From positions 217,643 to 281,642 of the forward strand of contig JAJOHG010000041.1 in assembly GCA_021029095.1 (NCBI GenBank): DNA of 64,000 nucleotides. The letters run 5' to 3'. This DNA comes from Phellopilus nigrolimitatus. Its lineage: Eukaryota; Basidiomycota; Agaricomycetes; Hymenochaetales; Hymenochaetaceae. The notes under the pieces were generated by a model that saw only the letters and a list, made by a program, of their open reading frames with translations, was not told the origin of the DNA and ran no database searches. Below, piece after piece: positions 31,269 to 42,872 of the stretch; position 1 is the first letter of the stretch, and each line of letters starts with the position of its first letter. Made by a program: the position numbers and the translations under genes.

Positions 31269-32952
31269 CTATGCGTTGTAAACGTCCCTGATATAAAACG
31301 TTTCTTCATGGCAATCCTTCAGGTACCAGTGGCTCATGTACCCGCTTCCTATTAGGAGCCTTGGGTGATACGTACGCACGACTTTGATTGTGTGCTCTTC
31401 GCGCTCGATACGTAACACTTGTTCATTCCAACCAATGTAACGAAGCCGTGGTGGAAGGAGCGGCAAAAGCGCGACAACGTCTTCTCTGGAAACCTTCTTC
31501 TCGAAGTCGTAATCTAAAACAGAGATGGCCAGCAGGTGGCTGCTCATTGCGAAACATTTCAAAATCGAACTCTGAACCCGAAAGCAATTAAAATTCAGGA
31601 TGACGCGGGAAGTTGTGTACATACCATGGTAACTGTAGCAGCACTGCCTTCATCACTTATGCCGCAGCTCGGCACCTCCAGGGACAGCTCGACCAACTCG
31701 GGAAACATTTTATTCACATTTTCAAGCATTGATAAAATCCGATCATCAGGGTATACAAAGCTCAACTGGAGGCAGCTGCGCTGCCTCCCGAGTGGCGCAA
31801 TTATTTGCTGCACATTATCTAAATCCTGCTGGGGAAACAAAACACGTAAATCACGAATAGGCTGCTTTCTCGACGTGGGAGAGGCCGCCAGCACGTTCTG
31901 GAACCAAGTGAGAGTCGAGTAGTCTACCTGCAGAGACAGGAGATCAGGCAGATCGTGTTCAGCGAGAGGCTCCACGTCATCGTCGCAGTTGGTGTATACG
32001 CTTAAATGCTGCAGAGTCGTGTGTTTTGCGATAAAGTGCCTCACTTTGGAATCAAATGCTGAAGATCTCAGCCAGAACGACTGAAGGTTGGGAAGTAAAG
32101 GTCCGACAGGTCCAAAGCGTTAACTTGAGGCCCAAGATAGAGATGCAGGTTTTGGAGGTTCTTGTGCTGGTGGAGAAATGCGATGAGTGTGTCTGTTGGG
32201 TTGGGGGATGTGTCAAATAAAGACAGGTTGTCGACTATACCAAGAGAGAGACGCAAGTATTGCAAGTTGCTGTATAGGCTGGTCAAAAATGTGTGCTGTG
32301 GGGGAGCCGCAATGATCCTGAATATATGCGCTGCGAGAATCGAGAATGCCTTTCCGCACTCACCCAATTATTTGAACTTAGCTCAACATACATACCCTGA
32401 AGCGAGCTAGACAGTTTCCTCAGAGCGATCCAGACATCTTCAGGTAGAGGTATACTTGTCTGTCCGGGGAGCGCATATGTGAAGAACTTGAGTCGTCCAT
32501 TAGTCGAAAGCAGGTGAAGGATGCTCATGATGGCGCTCAGGTCAACTGCATTCCCTGGCTGTTCTTTCTGCTCATCAGTAATGTTATCGTCGTCTTTCTC
32601 CTCGTCGCTGTCTTCGTCTTCGTCATCTTCTGCTTCAGAACAAATCTATACAGGTCTTTTTAGCACTAGTCACTTTGAAAACAATCATCACTAAACGCAC
32701 GCGCAACGCTTGGCAATGATACACCGCACCTTCATTTGAGCTTAGAAAATCCCGAAATGATGCAGTGTTGCGCAGGTGCACGCAAGGAGACTCCATGCGT
32801 AGTGGAATCAGTGTTTCATACCATATGTGGCTGCAACTCGATGCGGAGAGAAGGTCCTGTGGATTGTCGAGGTACGATGCGACCTCATATATTATCTCTG
32901 GGAGCGTTAGACACCTACTTGTCATCGCTGCACTCGGGTTGTTTTCATCCAT
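31269..32952 (-). CDS. F-box/LRR-like protein (copy B), one frameshift
   Basis: Likely substrate receptor of an SCF ubiquitin ligase. Exon 1 starts at 32952 with an F-box (LPEIIYEVASYLDNPQDLLS). Exon 2 follows a short intron and opens with an acidic stretch (EAEDDEDEDSDEEKDDD). Later exons hold leucine-rich segments (LQYLRLSLGIVDNLSLFD, NLQNLHLYLGPQVNALDLSD, LPDLLSLQVDYSTLTW, LVELSLEVPS). The last exon ends at 31269. Near 32085 one T is missing relative to copy A (ACTTCCC versus ACTTTCCC), which breaks the frame after LYFP. Either the gene is newly inactivated or the assembly has an error. The rest reads as a normal gene. Confidence 0.65.
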
Positions 32953-33470
32953 AATGATAACTTACTCTGTGCTCCCTCGTTGACAAGGTATAAAAGGCCA
33001 TGCCGTTGTTAGGCTGAAGGGTGCCAAGTACAATGTAAGCTGTTGTGATCCTATGGCCAGGCAGTGCAATGTGCAAAGACTCAACTTGAAGCACAAACCA
33101 ATGTGGAAAGAAAGTAAATCTCGTGGTTTAGGGGCATTGCAGTTGCGCCCCGTCACCATGACTTCCTGTGACGAGCAGAGAGTCAATGCCCAACAGTAAC
33201 TTGCATTGTGCATTGTGTGGTCAAGGAAAGTGCTAGTGGTTCCACGATCAATGGGAGAAAGCCATACATTGAAGACTTGGTCAGAAGCAAAGCACACGTA
33301 CATGCCAGCGGTACAACTGAGGCGAGAGGCTTGGAAGGTCAGACGTAGACAGCAATATTTCAAGGGAAAGAGAATCTTCAGCAATGATACCTTTGTGTGT
33401 TATGTACATATCTACGGTGTTGAGAACACATTTCCTTTTTTCGGAAGTAGATGTCGATCACCACGGCTTT
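32953..33470 (-). promoter_or_regulatory. upstream region of the F-box gene with a shared block
   Basis: It contains a block around 33030-33125 (minus strand: TTTCTTTCCACATTGG, TTTGCACATTGCACTGCC, GGCCATAGGATCACAACAGC). The block recurs upstream of the F-box relic at 29051-29150 and in the TRP4/F-box intergenic at 44290-44390. Conservation at three loci suggests a common promoter or simply shared ancestry. No gene is seen in it. Confidence 0.45.
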
Positions 33471-35307
33471 CTACATCCACCTGTAGTTGTGCGTGTACCT
33501 GACATACGGCACCTTCGCCTGCATCCATGGCAGCGTGGCTCGGTCGAATGCCTTGCAATCATAGAGAATCAGCGTCCGTATCGGGAGCTGAAGCGGCGGC
33601 GGTACAACCATCGTAGATGTAGAAGGTAGATCTGCGCCTGAATCTCCTTCCGACGGCGCAGGTGGAAGATGAGCCTTGACAAGCCGCATGATGGGTGTCA
33701 CTTTCAGATCCACGGTTCCAGTAAAATCCAAGTGTTGCAAACGCGGACAGCAGATCGGTCGCTCGTTTGTCTCCAATTTCTCATCGGAAAAGGGACTTGA
33801 AGCCGGCTCCGCCAGCGCCGTAAGGATAGTGTTGACTGCCTCTGTCTCTGTGCATTGACAATAAGCAAAGCGCTGTAGCTTAAGCGCAGATTGGAGGAGT
33901 GGTATAAGTACGACCTGGCGTTCGAGACTGCAACGAGTAAATCGCAGGTCCATGAGGTTCGGCAGGGGCTGACCCACTAGCATGTCGAGGTAGCGCCTGT
34001 CCTCAACCCGGGACCCTGCCCTTTCTATGCTAAGTGTCCCAAGATTCGGGAAGCGGAGACAGCGGAGGTATAAGCTGGTGCTTCCGGGGACGACGAGATG
34101 GAGGTAACGGAGGTGAACAAGTTCAATGGGCTCGGGAATCTCAACCAACTCTGGCGCAAGGAAATCAACCGAAACAAGGATGAGTGTTTCGAGAAGAGGA
34201 TTTTGCGCAAGGACTGGGAGAACATCCCCGGGCATAATTTTGCATTTGTGGATTTCGAGCGTCCTCAAGACCGTACATTGAAGAAGGCACTTCCATGAAA
34301 CGCTACTCCAACATGCATTCCGTAATACGAGCGAAGATAAGCGCGTCAAATCCAAATTTCCAGAGGAGTTCTTATCGAAATAGAACGCGCCTTCATCCGA
34401 CAAGTCCACCTCTAACTCCTGCAGCTGAAGCTGGGCAAGTATGCCTGGGGGAAGAACAAAACAGAGTGACATAATTTCACGGGGTAAGTGCACTTTCAAG
34501 CTCTCGAGCTTTGTCCAAAAGCTCTCCGACGCATAGCGCAAAACGTTCGGTAGCGCATCGAAATCGAAACCTCTGCGAATCTCCAGGCTCGAGAGCGTTC
34601 CTTTGGACCGTTGCAACCACGCATCGACCTTATTGCCACTCGTCTCCCGTGTGAGTACCAATCGCTGCCACAGCGAAGTCATGTTGAGGATGATTTCCCG
34701 CCAGTTTCGGCAGACGCGCGTGAGCGCGAGCGTCTTCGCGCTACTTTTATCTGCTACGAGGGTTAATATATCGCCGCATATCTCGACCGGTAATTTGGAG
34801 AAGAAGCAGGGTGGAGATTCCAACTCTTTGAGCGCCCGTTGTTTCAGAGCATCGAGCTCAACGCGCCTTTCCTCGTCCGAGAGTTCTAGTCGCTCTAGGG
34901 CAAGCTCCAGCATTTCTAGTGAAGCTTCAGGTTTTTTAATTTGAGCTAAAAGATGCGCTGATTGTGCATATCCCTATATGGCGTAGAAGTTTGAGAAAAA
35001 CAAAACATTGGACAATCGGAGACATTGGACAACCTGCCATAAACCCGGCACGAGATCTATGACCTTCTTGAAGTCCTCTAGCGCATCTTCCGGTCGGTCT
35101 AACATCTCGAACACAGCTGCCCTGTAGACATAAACAGACACTTCTTTGCTATTTTCTAATATCGCCTGTTCATCCGTGGTGAGAACGAGCTCAACAGTGG
35201 ACGGATGTGATGTGAACACGGACCTCATTAAATTCTATTAAGGCCTCCTCGTACTTTCCCTGCCCGAACATGTTGAAGCCTTGCTCGAAAGAATCATTCC
35301 ATGACAT
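33471..35307 (-). CDS. TPR + F-box/LRR protein (copy 1, intact)
   Basis: Exons 35307-35224, 35165-35034 and 34973-33471, with introns of 58 and 60 nt in phase; 572 residues. The first two exons encode a tetratricopeptide unit (EQGFNMFGQGKYEEALIEFN, AILENSKEVSVYVYRAAVFE, RPEDALEDFKKVIDLVPG). These are followed by a coiled segment (LELALERLELSDEERRVELD), an F-box (FFSKLPVEICGDILTLVADK, then TRVCRNWREIILNMTSLWQR) and leucine-rich repeats to the C-terminus. This layout is a typical mushroom F-box family; the TPR part would bind partners and the F-box Skp1. It is transcribed divergently from the TRP4 pseudogene at 35678. No frame damage was seen. Confidence 0.85.
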
Positions 35308-35677
35308 GGTTGTTAGCGAACAAGCTCAGAGTTAGGACCGTAGTTCGTGGCAATGCAGCGTGGGAAGACACACAAGGTGCTACTACAAAAGGAAATCGGC
35401 TGTGTGGCGTGACGCGACTCGTGCACTTTCTTCGTTTGCATATTTCCTGACAACTGCTCTGGACAAGACTACTCAAAACTGCCATGTTTCACGGTCTTGA
35501 CCGGAAAGGCCATGAAGAGAACTTCGATTTTTTGACGATCAACACTTTGGGGCATCATCATTACCGGGTTTGTGTGCATCTTACTAGGAAGACTTAAGGC
35601 TTGTATGTACGAATGGATAGCAACCCGTTATAACTGTTTAGAATCCTTGCGAGGCGGCGAATCGCTCTCATATAACA

Positions 35678-36849
35678 ATGTCCATCCTCAACTCAGAGAC
35701 GTTCCAGCCGTTGCTATTAGACGTTCCAGCCGTTGCTATTAAAGCTTGTCAATAGTCCTGAACTCTTTCTGGCTGCAGACCTTCAGCTCACGCTCGACCA
35801 TCTCTTCACTCCGAATGCACTTCTTCCCGTACAGATCGGCGCGCTCCTGACTGCATTGCATGTAAATCGCGTAGAAAGACGGCATGAGATGCTGACAGCG
35901 GCGACAGAGAACTTGCGCAATCGGGCTCTGAAGATAGAGAAGGTAGAGACGAAGATTTCATCGTTGATATTGCTGGTACAGGAGGCAATGGAAAGAACAC
36001 GTTCAATGTAAGCACAACGGCCACGGTCGTTGCTGCTGGAGCTGGAGCTCGGGTGTGCAAGGTATGTTAACGTCCACCTTTTTACATGGTGTTACTCTGA
36101 GATAAAGATTTTATTAGCACGGAAGTGGAGCATCGACATCCCTCTCTGGCTCTGCCGATATTCTGCAGTCCCTTGGTTGTCTCTTTATCACACCATCGTT
36201 TGAAAAACCATCAATGATTCCGCGCATCCCGTTCGCCTACATCCTCGCTCGGTTATATTATCCTGCCCTAGAGATTATATCTCCGTTTCAAAAGGCACTC
36301 CCCTTCTGCACGATATTTAACCTCATCGGACCGCTGGTCAACCCAGTAGTTCCGAACGGGATAGTACTCGGCGTAGCGGAAAAGAGTATTGGCGAACCGT
36401 TTGCTCGCAGTCTTCGCGACAGCGGCATTTCACGGGCGCTTGTCGTATGCGGCGCGGAAGGACTGGACGAGATCAACTGTGCGGGAGACACGCACGCGTG
36501 GGAGGTGAAAAACGGGGTGATCACGCAGTATACGCTGCATCCCAGCCAGTTCGGGTTGCGTGTGCACCAGCTCTCTCTTGTCTCAGGCGGGACAGCGGCT
36601 GAGAACTCCGAGACGTTCAAGATGCTGCTAAGGTCTGGTGCGCAGATCCCAAATTCGCTGCAGCCCGTGCTGGACTTCGTGTTGCTGAACACCTCTGCAC
36701 TGCTTGTCATAGCTGGCCTGGCTAGTGATTTTAAGGATGGTGTGAAGCTGGCGCGCGAAAGTATCACTTCTGGTAAGGCGTGGGATGCACTGCAGGCGTT
36801 CAAAATAGAGGGTGAGCGGGCGGCGGCGCTACTTGCAAAAAGTACATGA
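35678..36849 (+). pseudogene. TRP4: anthranilate phosphoribosyltransferase pseudogene (copy 1)
   Basis: The enzyme joins anthranilate to PRPP in tryptophan synthesis. From ATG 35678 the frame reads MSILNSETFQPLLL, then a 22-bp tandem duplication (35698-35719, 35720-35741) destroys it; without the second unit it continues KLVNSPELFLAADLQL. A second break lies near 35940, before [19 protein letters not shown] (family motif GTGGD). One intron ends near 36119, before HGSGASTSLSGSADILQSLG. The rest (36214-36849) is open with FNLIGPLVNPVVPNG and LVSGGTAAENSETFKMLL. The APHYHPA region of relatives is ARLYYPA here, so key residues are also gone. A working copy must lie elsewhere if the fungus makes tryptophan. 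Confidence 0.75.
35698..35741 (+). repeat. 22-bp tandem duplication
   Basis: GACGTTCCAGCCGTTGCTAT-TA occurs twice in a row within the first codons of the TRP4 pseudogene and shifts its frame. Confidence 0.9.
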
Positions 36850-37141
36850 TAGTTAGATAATTTTTTTATTGCCCTTGTACTGTACGAAGAAAGCCATGAA
36901 ACCGGAAAATCTCAGGCCTTTGCATGTACATGAAGCACACTGTTTGATTTATGAAGAGAGCGCGTCTTGAGATTAGTGTAATTATCGACCCGCGAACGCG
37001 GAACGGAATTCCGCCAGGAAGTCAAAATAGAAAGATCGACATTGCTATTTCTGTATGTTTTTCCTCGCTGAGTAAGAGTGCGCATTTTCTGAACGAATGC
37101 CGCACAATACGAAACGACGCTACTCTTCGATTCATACGGCC

Positions 37142-39095
37142 ATGAGCGGGCTATCTGGCGAAGAGACGGCAAGGCCGTCGAGCGACGTGACGGTGCCCAC
37201 TACGCCCAGAGCTGAGGACGATACTACTAAGCGTCACAGAGGCGGCACGAGGGACTTCGGCTTCCTCCCAATCCCTGAGAGGCTGCAATATGACTCGGCT
37301 CGCGCATTCAAGTTTACGACAGTTCTTAATATCACCTTTGGCTTCGCAAGCACCTTTAGTAAGCAGCTTGGATTTGTACTGATAGTTTGCTGTGGATGTT
37401 TACTTATAACCTTTGTTCAGCCGTCGCAAACTTGTATTATTGCCAACCACTTCTTTGTTCGTCAATCTCGACCGTGGTTGCATCAAGTGAATTAACGTCT
37501 CTTCCTAGTACAATTTGCTGAATCTTTCAACGTGACTCACCAGGAAGTATCTAGGTTCGTCCATGCCTCTACTCTTCAAGATAAACCTGAACGCTTATCT
37601 TAATTGAATGGGGTTCCAGAATACCTACACTTGTTCAAGCAGGGTAGGACTGGATTCCAAGTCGTCATTTAATATTTTCTTCTGAAAATGCTGTCCTGCC
37701 AGATATGCTTCCGGCCTCTTGCTTTTGTCGCCGCTCGGAGATCTGGTCCGGAGACGCCCTCTTCTCCTGCTTCTGGTCATCGTCTCCTGCTCTCTCACGA
37801 TTGGGCTGGCCGTGACGAGCTCGCTAGTTGTCTTCGAGGCGCTCACTTTCCTCGTTGGCGTGTTCACCGTGACGCCGCAGGTGCTCATCCCGCTCGCGGC
37901 AGACCTCGCTCCCCCGCACCGGCGCGCGTCCGCGATCTCGATCGTGCTCTCCGGCCTGCTCTTCGGCGTGCTCCTCGCGCGCGTGCTCGCGGGCGTCGTC
38001 TCGGAGTTCACGACGTGGCGTGTCGTGTACTACATGTCCGTCGGCGTGCAGCTCGGCATCGTCGTGCTGCTGTACGCGGTACTCCCCGACTGGCCCGCGA
38101 AGAACGCGGGCGCGGGCGTGTCGTACGCCGGCATCCTGGCCAGCATGGCAAAGTACGCGGTCACGGAGCCCGTGCTGATCCAGGCGGGCATCATGCAGTT
38201 CTCCGCGAGCGCGTGCTTCTCCAATTTCTGGGTCACGCTGACCTTCCTGCTCGGCGGGCCGCCGTACAACTACTCTACGCAAGTTGCATTGACATGCTTG
38301 CATGAAGGAAAAAGTTGCTTATCGAGATGAATGTGTTTAGGCTCGACATTGGGCTGTTTGGCCTTGTGGGGATGCTCGGTGTCTCGACGGGGCCCGTCGT
38401 CGGGCGGGTGATCGACCGGTTCGTGCCGTGGTACGCGACGCTCGTCGGGACGATCATCCAGATCATATTCCAGGCCGTGCAGACGGGCGGCGGCGGCGTT
38501 AACATCGCCGCGGTCGTCATCGCGTGCTTCGGCATTGACGTCGGGCGGCAGATGCAGCAGGTGTCGCTGACGACGGCGGTCTACAAGTAAGCTACCCTCG
38601 CGTTCGAGACAGGATCGCACCGGCTGAACGCGTCGTACAGTATATCGGACTCGTCGCGGGCACGGATGAACGCGGTCCTCATCATCTGGGTATGGAGATC
38701 ACATTCGCCTCGCCTTCGTCTGAATTTTCACTTCTTTCTTCCAGATTTTCTTAGGCCAGGTGACGGGTACGGCCGTCGGCACGAAAATCTTCTTAGCTTT
38801 CGGGTGGCGCGCTGCCGCTGCTTTCTCAATGGGGCTTTACGCATTTCAGATCGGGATTCTCCTGCTGCGCGGCCCACACTGCGGGCGGTATACGTGGTTC
38901 GGGTACGAGGGTGGACGCGAGGCACGTAAGAAGGTCGTCGAGGAACGGAAGAAGCGAGCGCCGGGAGGGGAAGAGGGGGAGGAGTCTGATGAAAAGCGGG
39001 ACGGGGACGGGGACGGGGATGGAGATGTGAAATCTGCTGAACCTGAGAGGAAGGCGGATATGGCTGACGTGCGTTCTTCAGCTGAGTTAGGCTAG
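37142..39095 (+). CDS. major facilitator superfamily transporter
   Basis: Exons 37142-37358, 37421-37456, 37509-37554, 37620-37643, 37703-38278, 38341-38586, 38641-38689 and 38745-39095 give 514 residues with all phases consistent. Sequence: a hydrophilic N-terminus, then VANLYYCQPLL, TLVQAGYASGLLLLSPLGDL, a VRRRPLLLLL motif A-like loop, about twelve hydrophobic segments (for example SAISIVLSGLLFGVLLARVL) and a long charged C-terminal tail (GEEGEESDEKRDGDGDGDGD). The substrate is not predictable; it belongs to the drug/multidrug-like MFS group. The intron 38279-38340 uses a GC donor (GCAAGT). An upstream in-frame ATG at 37097 is possible. It converges on HEM13. Confidence 0.85.
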
Positions 39096-39240
39096 TAGAA
39101 AGGTGGGATTGGGCGTATATTACAATGTACTTCATTTTGGATAGCTATACATCGGTATGGGTAGTTAGCGTTAGAAAACAACAATCACGACAAGCGCGAC
39201 GGGACAGACAAAGACACAGCAATACAGTTCCCATTATAAT

Positions 39241-40404
39241 TTAAGCCCAGTCCCTGGGGTTCTTCAATATCTCGAGCAGCTTGTGCTCCTCCGTGTTTTC
39301 CTCCGTGCCCATGTCACTCATGTATTCCCAACGCGCGGTTTCCGGAAGGCTCATGAGGATGCTCTCGACGCGCGCACCGGGCGTCATCAGGCCGAACTTG
39401 GTCCCGCGGTCGTAGACGAGGTTGAACTCGACGTAGCGCCCGCGGCGCAGGAGCTGCCAGCGGCGCATGTGCTCGTCGAACGGAGTGTCTATGCGCCGCG
39501 CGAGGACCGGCACGTACGACGGCACAAACGCGTCCCCGCACGCGCGCACGAACGCGAAGATCTCGTCCGCCGTGCGCGGGCGCACCGCGTCATCGGGCAG
39601 CCGCGTGTGCGGCGCGGGCGAGAGGTCGTCGAAGAAGATACCGCCGACGCCGCGCCTCTCTCCGCGGTGCACGATGAGGAAGTATTCGTCGCACCATGCT
39701 TTGAAGGCCGGATGCAGCGCCGCGCCGTGCGGCGCGCACGCGGCCTTGAGCGTGCCGTGAAAGTGGCGCGCGTCCTCCTCGAAGAAGTACGAAGGGGTGA
39801 GGTCCGCGCCGCCGCCGAACCACCACGCGAGGGGCGGAGCGGCGGCGGATCCTTCTTCGGACGCGAGCGCGTCGGGGTTTTCGAGCTCGAAGTAGCGGTA
39901 GTTGGCGTGCACGGTGGGCGCGGAGGGGTTGCGGGGGTGGATGACGAGGCTGATGCCGGCGGCGAAGAAGGGGAGGCTGCGCGGGTCGGCGGGGTCGAAC
40001 GGGATGGACGCGTGGTCGGCGACCATCTGGCGGATGGCGGCGGGCGGGAGCATGCCGTACACGATGGAGATGTTAACGCCGGCCTTCTCGAGGGCGGACT
40101 GGGAGAGGGCGGAGGGCGCGGCGAAGACGCAGGAGGTGCCCTGGCCGCCCTGCGGGCGGACCCAGGCGTCGCGCTTGAACTTGGGCGCGTCCGGATCGAG
40201 CGCCTCGAGGGCGCTGACGATGGAGTCCTGCAGCGAGAGAATGTATTCGGACATGCGGTCGCGCATGGGCTTGGGGTCGGCGGAGACGGACATGGTCGTC
40301 GTCGGGGACGTCTGCTCGCTGGACTGGGAACGTCGACGGCCTAAGTTTACTGATTGTTTCGAGCGTCGGCGAGGGCGCGAGCCGCCGAGAACTGCCGAGC
40401 TCAA
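39241..40404 (-). CDS. HEM13: coproporphyrinogen III oxidase
   Basis: Oxygen-dependent enzyme of haem synthesis that decarboxylates coproporphyrinogen III to protoporphyrinogen IX. A single uninterrupted frame of 387 codons, full length for the family. Motifs in order: VRPQGGQGTSCVFA, SLVIHPRNPSAPTVHANYRY, AWWFGGGADLTPSYFFEEDA, DEYFLIVHRGERRGVGGIFF, RRGRYVEFNLVYDRGTKFGL and ETARWEYMSDM. The N-terminus (RPRRRSKQSVNLGRRRSQSS) is basic and could be a leader. A second in-frame start (MSVSADPKP, near 40293) would give a shorter protein. No introns, unlike its neighbours. It converges with the MFS gene; 145 bp separate the stops. Confidence 0.93.
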   Translation of the reverse strand: MSSAVLGGSRPRRRSKQSVNLGRRRSQSSEQTSPTTTMSVSADPKPMRDRMSEYILSLQDSIVSALEALDPDAPKFKRDAWVRPQGGQGTSCVFAAPSALSQSALEKAGVNISIVYGMLPPAAIRQMVADHASIPFDPADPRSLPFFAAGISLVIHPRNPSAPTVHANYRYFELENPDALASEEGSAAAPPLAWWFGGGADLTPSYFFEEDARHFHGTLKAACAPHGAALHPAFKAWCDEYFLIVHRGERRGVGGIFFDDLSPAPHTRLPDDAVRPRTADEIFAFVRACGDAFVPSYVPVLARRIDTPFDEHMRRWQLLRRGRYVEFNLVYDRGTKFGLMTPGARVESILMSLPETARWEYMSDMGTEENTEEHKLLEILKNPRDWA

Positions 40405-41042
40405 TCCGGCTCTTTCCTCACATCTGTCTTTTATTTTATCTCCATTATTACTTGGCCAAATATTCTGATCTTTTGAAGTATATACGGAGTACTATAGACA
40501 AGCAATACCATGAAGAGCGAGCAGAGAAAGAGAAACACTGAAATATGTGGCTCGGTGCGGCTGTGTAACCGACCACACCGGTTCACCTCACTTTTGAGTG
40601 CCTGTAGTACTCATATATACTCTCGTGTAACAACATTTGGTACCAAGTCTGTCCTCATCCTCTCCTGACCATCTGCCGTGACTAACATCGTCTCATTTCA
40701 CAACTGTGCCGGCGAGGCATTCCGCGAGGATTCGTCCCGCGTCATCTTCCAAGATGCTCGCAAGGCTAACTATTGATACTAACGACACCATGCTCAACTC
40801 GCAAGCTGCCTTCATGTTTGTGCATTGGTCGCTGAGAGCGGCGAACGAATGCTTTTTCTGACCGAATCAACATGGCAGTTTTGATAATAGTTTTATTCAG
40901 AGCAGAGTCAGGAAGAGATCCACTGACTCGGATTCGTCAGAGAGAAAATGCACGTGGATGCTCGAGTCGCGCGATTCCCTTATGTAATACTAATAGCAAC
41001 ACGTGTGCCACCCATCTCCTCGATCCTTGCTCGTCAGCGACC
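40405..41042. promoter_or_regulatory. divergent intergenic region HEM13 / F-box copy 2
   Basis: It contains, from 40872, a block starting ACATGGCAGTTTTGA that recurs upstream of the other two TPR-F-box copies (35485 minus, 44487 plus). No gene of its own is seen. Confidence 0.4.
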
Positions 41043-42872
41043 ATGTCACGGAATGAGACCTTCAAGGAAGGCTTAGAATGTTTCAGGCAGGGAAAGTATA
41101 AGGAAGCCTTAATCAAATTCGATGAGGTTCGTGTCACATCCGTCGACTATTGAATTGTATCTGACGCGGTTGAACAGGCGATACTAGAATATAGCAAAGA
41201 ACAGTTTGTTCATGTCCCCAGGGCAGATTTGTTCAAGGAGCTAGGCCGACCAGCTCCGGGGCCGACCAGCTCCGGGCTTATGGGAGGTTGTCCGATCTCT
41301 CCGATTGTCCAGTGTCTTTTTCCTTAAACCTTTATCTCGCAGCGATACACACGACCAGCGCGTCTTTTCCCTCAAATAACAAATTTAGAAGCTTCACTGA
41401 AAATGGCGGAACTTGCCCTAGAGCGACTAAATGACTCGTACGAGAAGAGGCGTGTTGAACTCGATGCTCTGAAACAACAGGCGCTCAAAAACTTAGAACC
41501 TCCACCCTGCTTCTTTAAAATACCAGCCAATATATGCGGCAATATATTTGTTCTTGTAACAGAAGAAAGCGGCGCGGATACGCTCGCGCTCACGCATGTC
41601 TGCCGAGGCTGGCGGGAAATCATTCTTAACAAGCCCTCGCTATGGCGGCGACTGGTACTCACACAAAGGACGAGGGACGAGAAGGTCGATGCGTGGCTGC
41701 AACGGTCCAAGGGAACTCTCACGAGCCTGGAAATCCGTAAAGGTTTCGATTTCGATGGGCGGCCGTACATTTTGCGCTATGCGGCAAAGTGTTTCTGGGC
41801 GAAACTCGAGAGCCTGAAAATGCACTTACCCCGTGAGATTAGGCTACTCAGTCTTGTTCTTCCCTCTGGCGCGCCTGCTCAGCTTCAGCTGCAGGCGCTC
41901 GAAGTGGACTTCTCGGATGAACGCGTGCGCTGGTTCAATGTCAATGGGAATCCCTTTAGAGATCTAGATTTGACGCGCTTATCTTCGCTTATATTGCGGA
42001 ATGCTGGTCGGATCGGTGCATCATGGAAGAGCCTTCTCCCTTGTACAGCCTTGACGACTCTCGACATCCAAAAATGCACAATCGCGGCCTGGGATATTCT
42101 CTCAGTGCTTGTGCAAAATCCTCTTCTCGAGACACTCACCCTCGTTTCGGGTTACACGCTTGCAGGAAATCCGATTGGAATCACCGAGCCCGTTGAACTC
42201 TTCCACCTCCGCTACCTCCGTCTCGTCGTCCCCGGGAGCACCGATGTATACTTCGCTGTCTCCGCTTCCCGAATCTCGAGTCACTCAGCATAGGAAATGC
42301 AGGGTCCCGGGCCGAAGACAGGCGCTACCCTCGACGTATTACTGGAGCAATCCCTGCCGCACCTCATGGAACTGAAATTTACTAGCTGCAGTCTCGAGCG
42401 CCCAGTCGTACTTATATCGCTCCTTCAATCGTCACTCAAGTTAGAACGCTTTTCTTTCCAAGGGTGCTTAGAGGTAGAAGCAGTCAACATTATCCTTAAG
42501 GCGTTGGCGGAGCCAGTTCCAGGTCCCTCTTCCCAAGAAAGGTCGGAGACAAGTATGCGGCCGATCTGCTGTCCGCGCTTGCAACATCTAGACTTCAAGA
42601 AATCCATTCATCTAAAAGCGAAGCCCATCATGCGTCTTGTCGAGGCGCACCTTCCACCTGCGGACGTGCCGTCGGAAGGAAATTCAGGCGCAGACCCGTC
42701 TTCTACATTTGCGGCGATACAACCTCCACCGCTTCTGCTCCCGATACAGACGCTGATTCTCGACAAGTGCGAGGCATTCGACCCAAAGGCGCTGCCTTGG
42801 TTGCAGGAGAAGGTACCGCAGGTCAGCTTTCAGAGGACGAAGCGCAAGAAAGCGAAGGGACGAATGTGGTAA
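41043..42872 (+). pseudogene. TPR + F-box/LRR gene (copy 2, broken)
   Basis: It is a paralogue of 33471-35307. Exon 1 (41043-41126) encodes NETFKEGLECFRQGKYKEAL. Exon 2 is damaged: the TPR part is replaced by a tandem GACCAGCTCCGGGGCC-type repeat (41249-41279) and the frame to the next exon is off by one. The F-box region is good (FKIPANICGNIFVLVTEESG, LALTHVCRGWREIILNKPSL). Near 42250 a base is missing relative to copy 3 (TACTTCGCTG versus TACTTCCGCTG), and another shift follows near 42340. The C-terminal part is open again to 42872. Several independent lesions make a pseudogene more likely than an assembly error. Confidence 0.7.

Noticed and set aside
39283..40344. 353-codon plus-strand open frame opposite HEM13
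   Set aside because: It is the antisense shadow of a GC-rich, highly conserved gene. Its translation is Arg/Glu/Val-rich with no motif, while the minus strand encodes every HEM13 signature.
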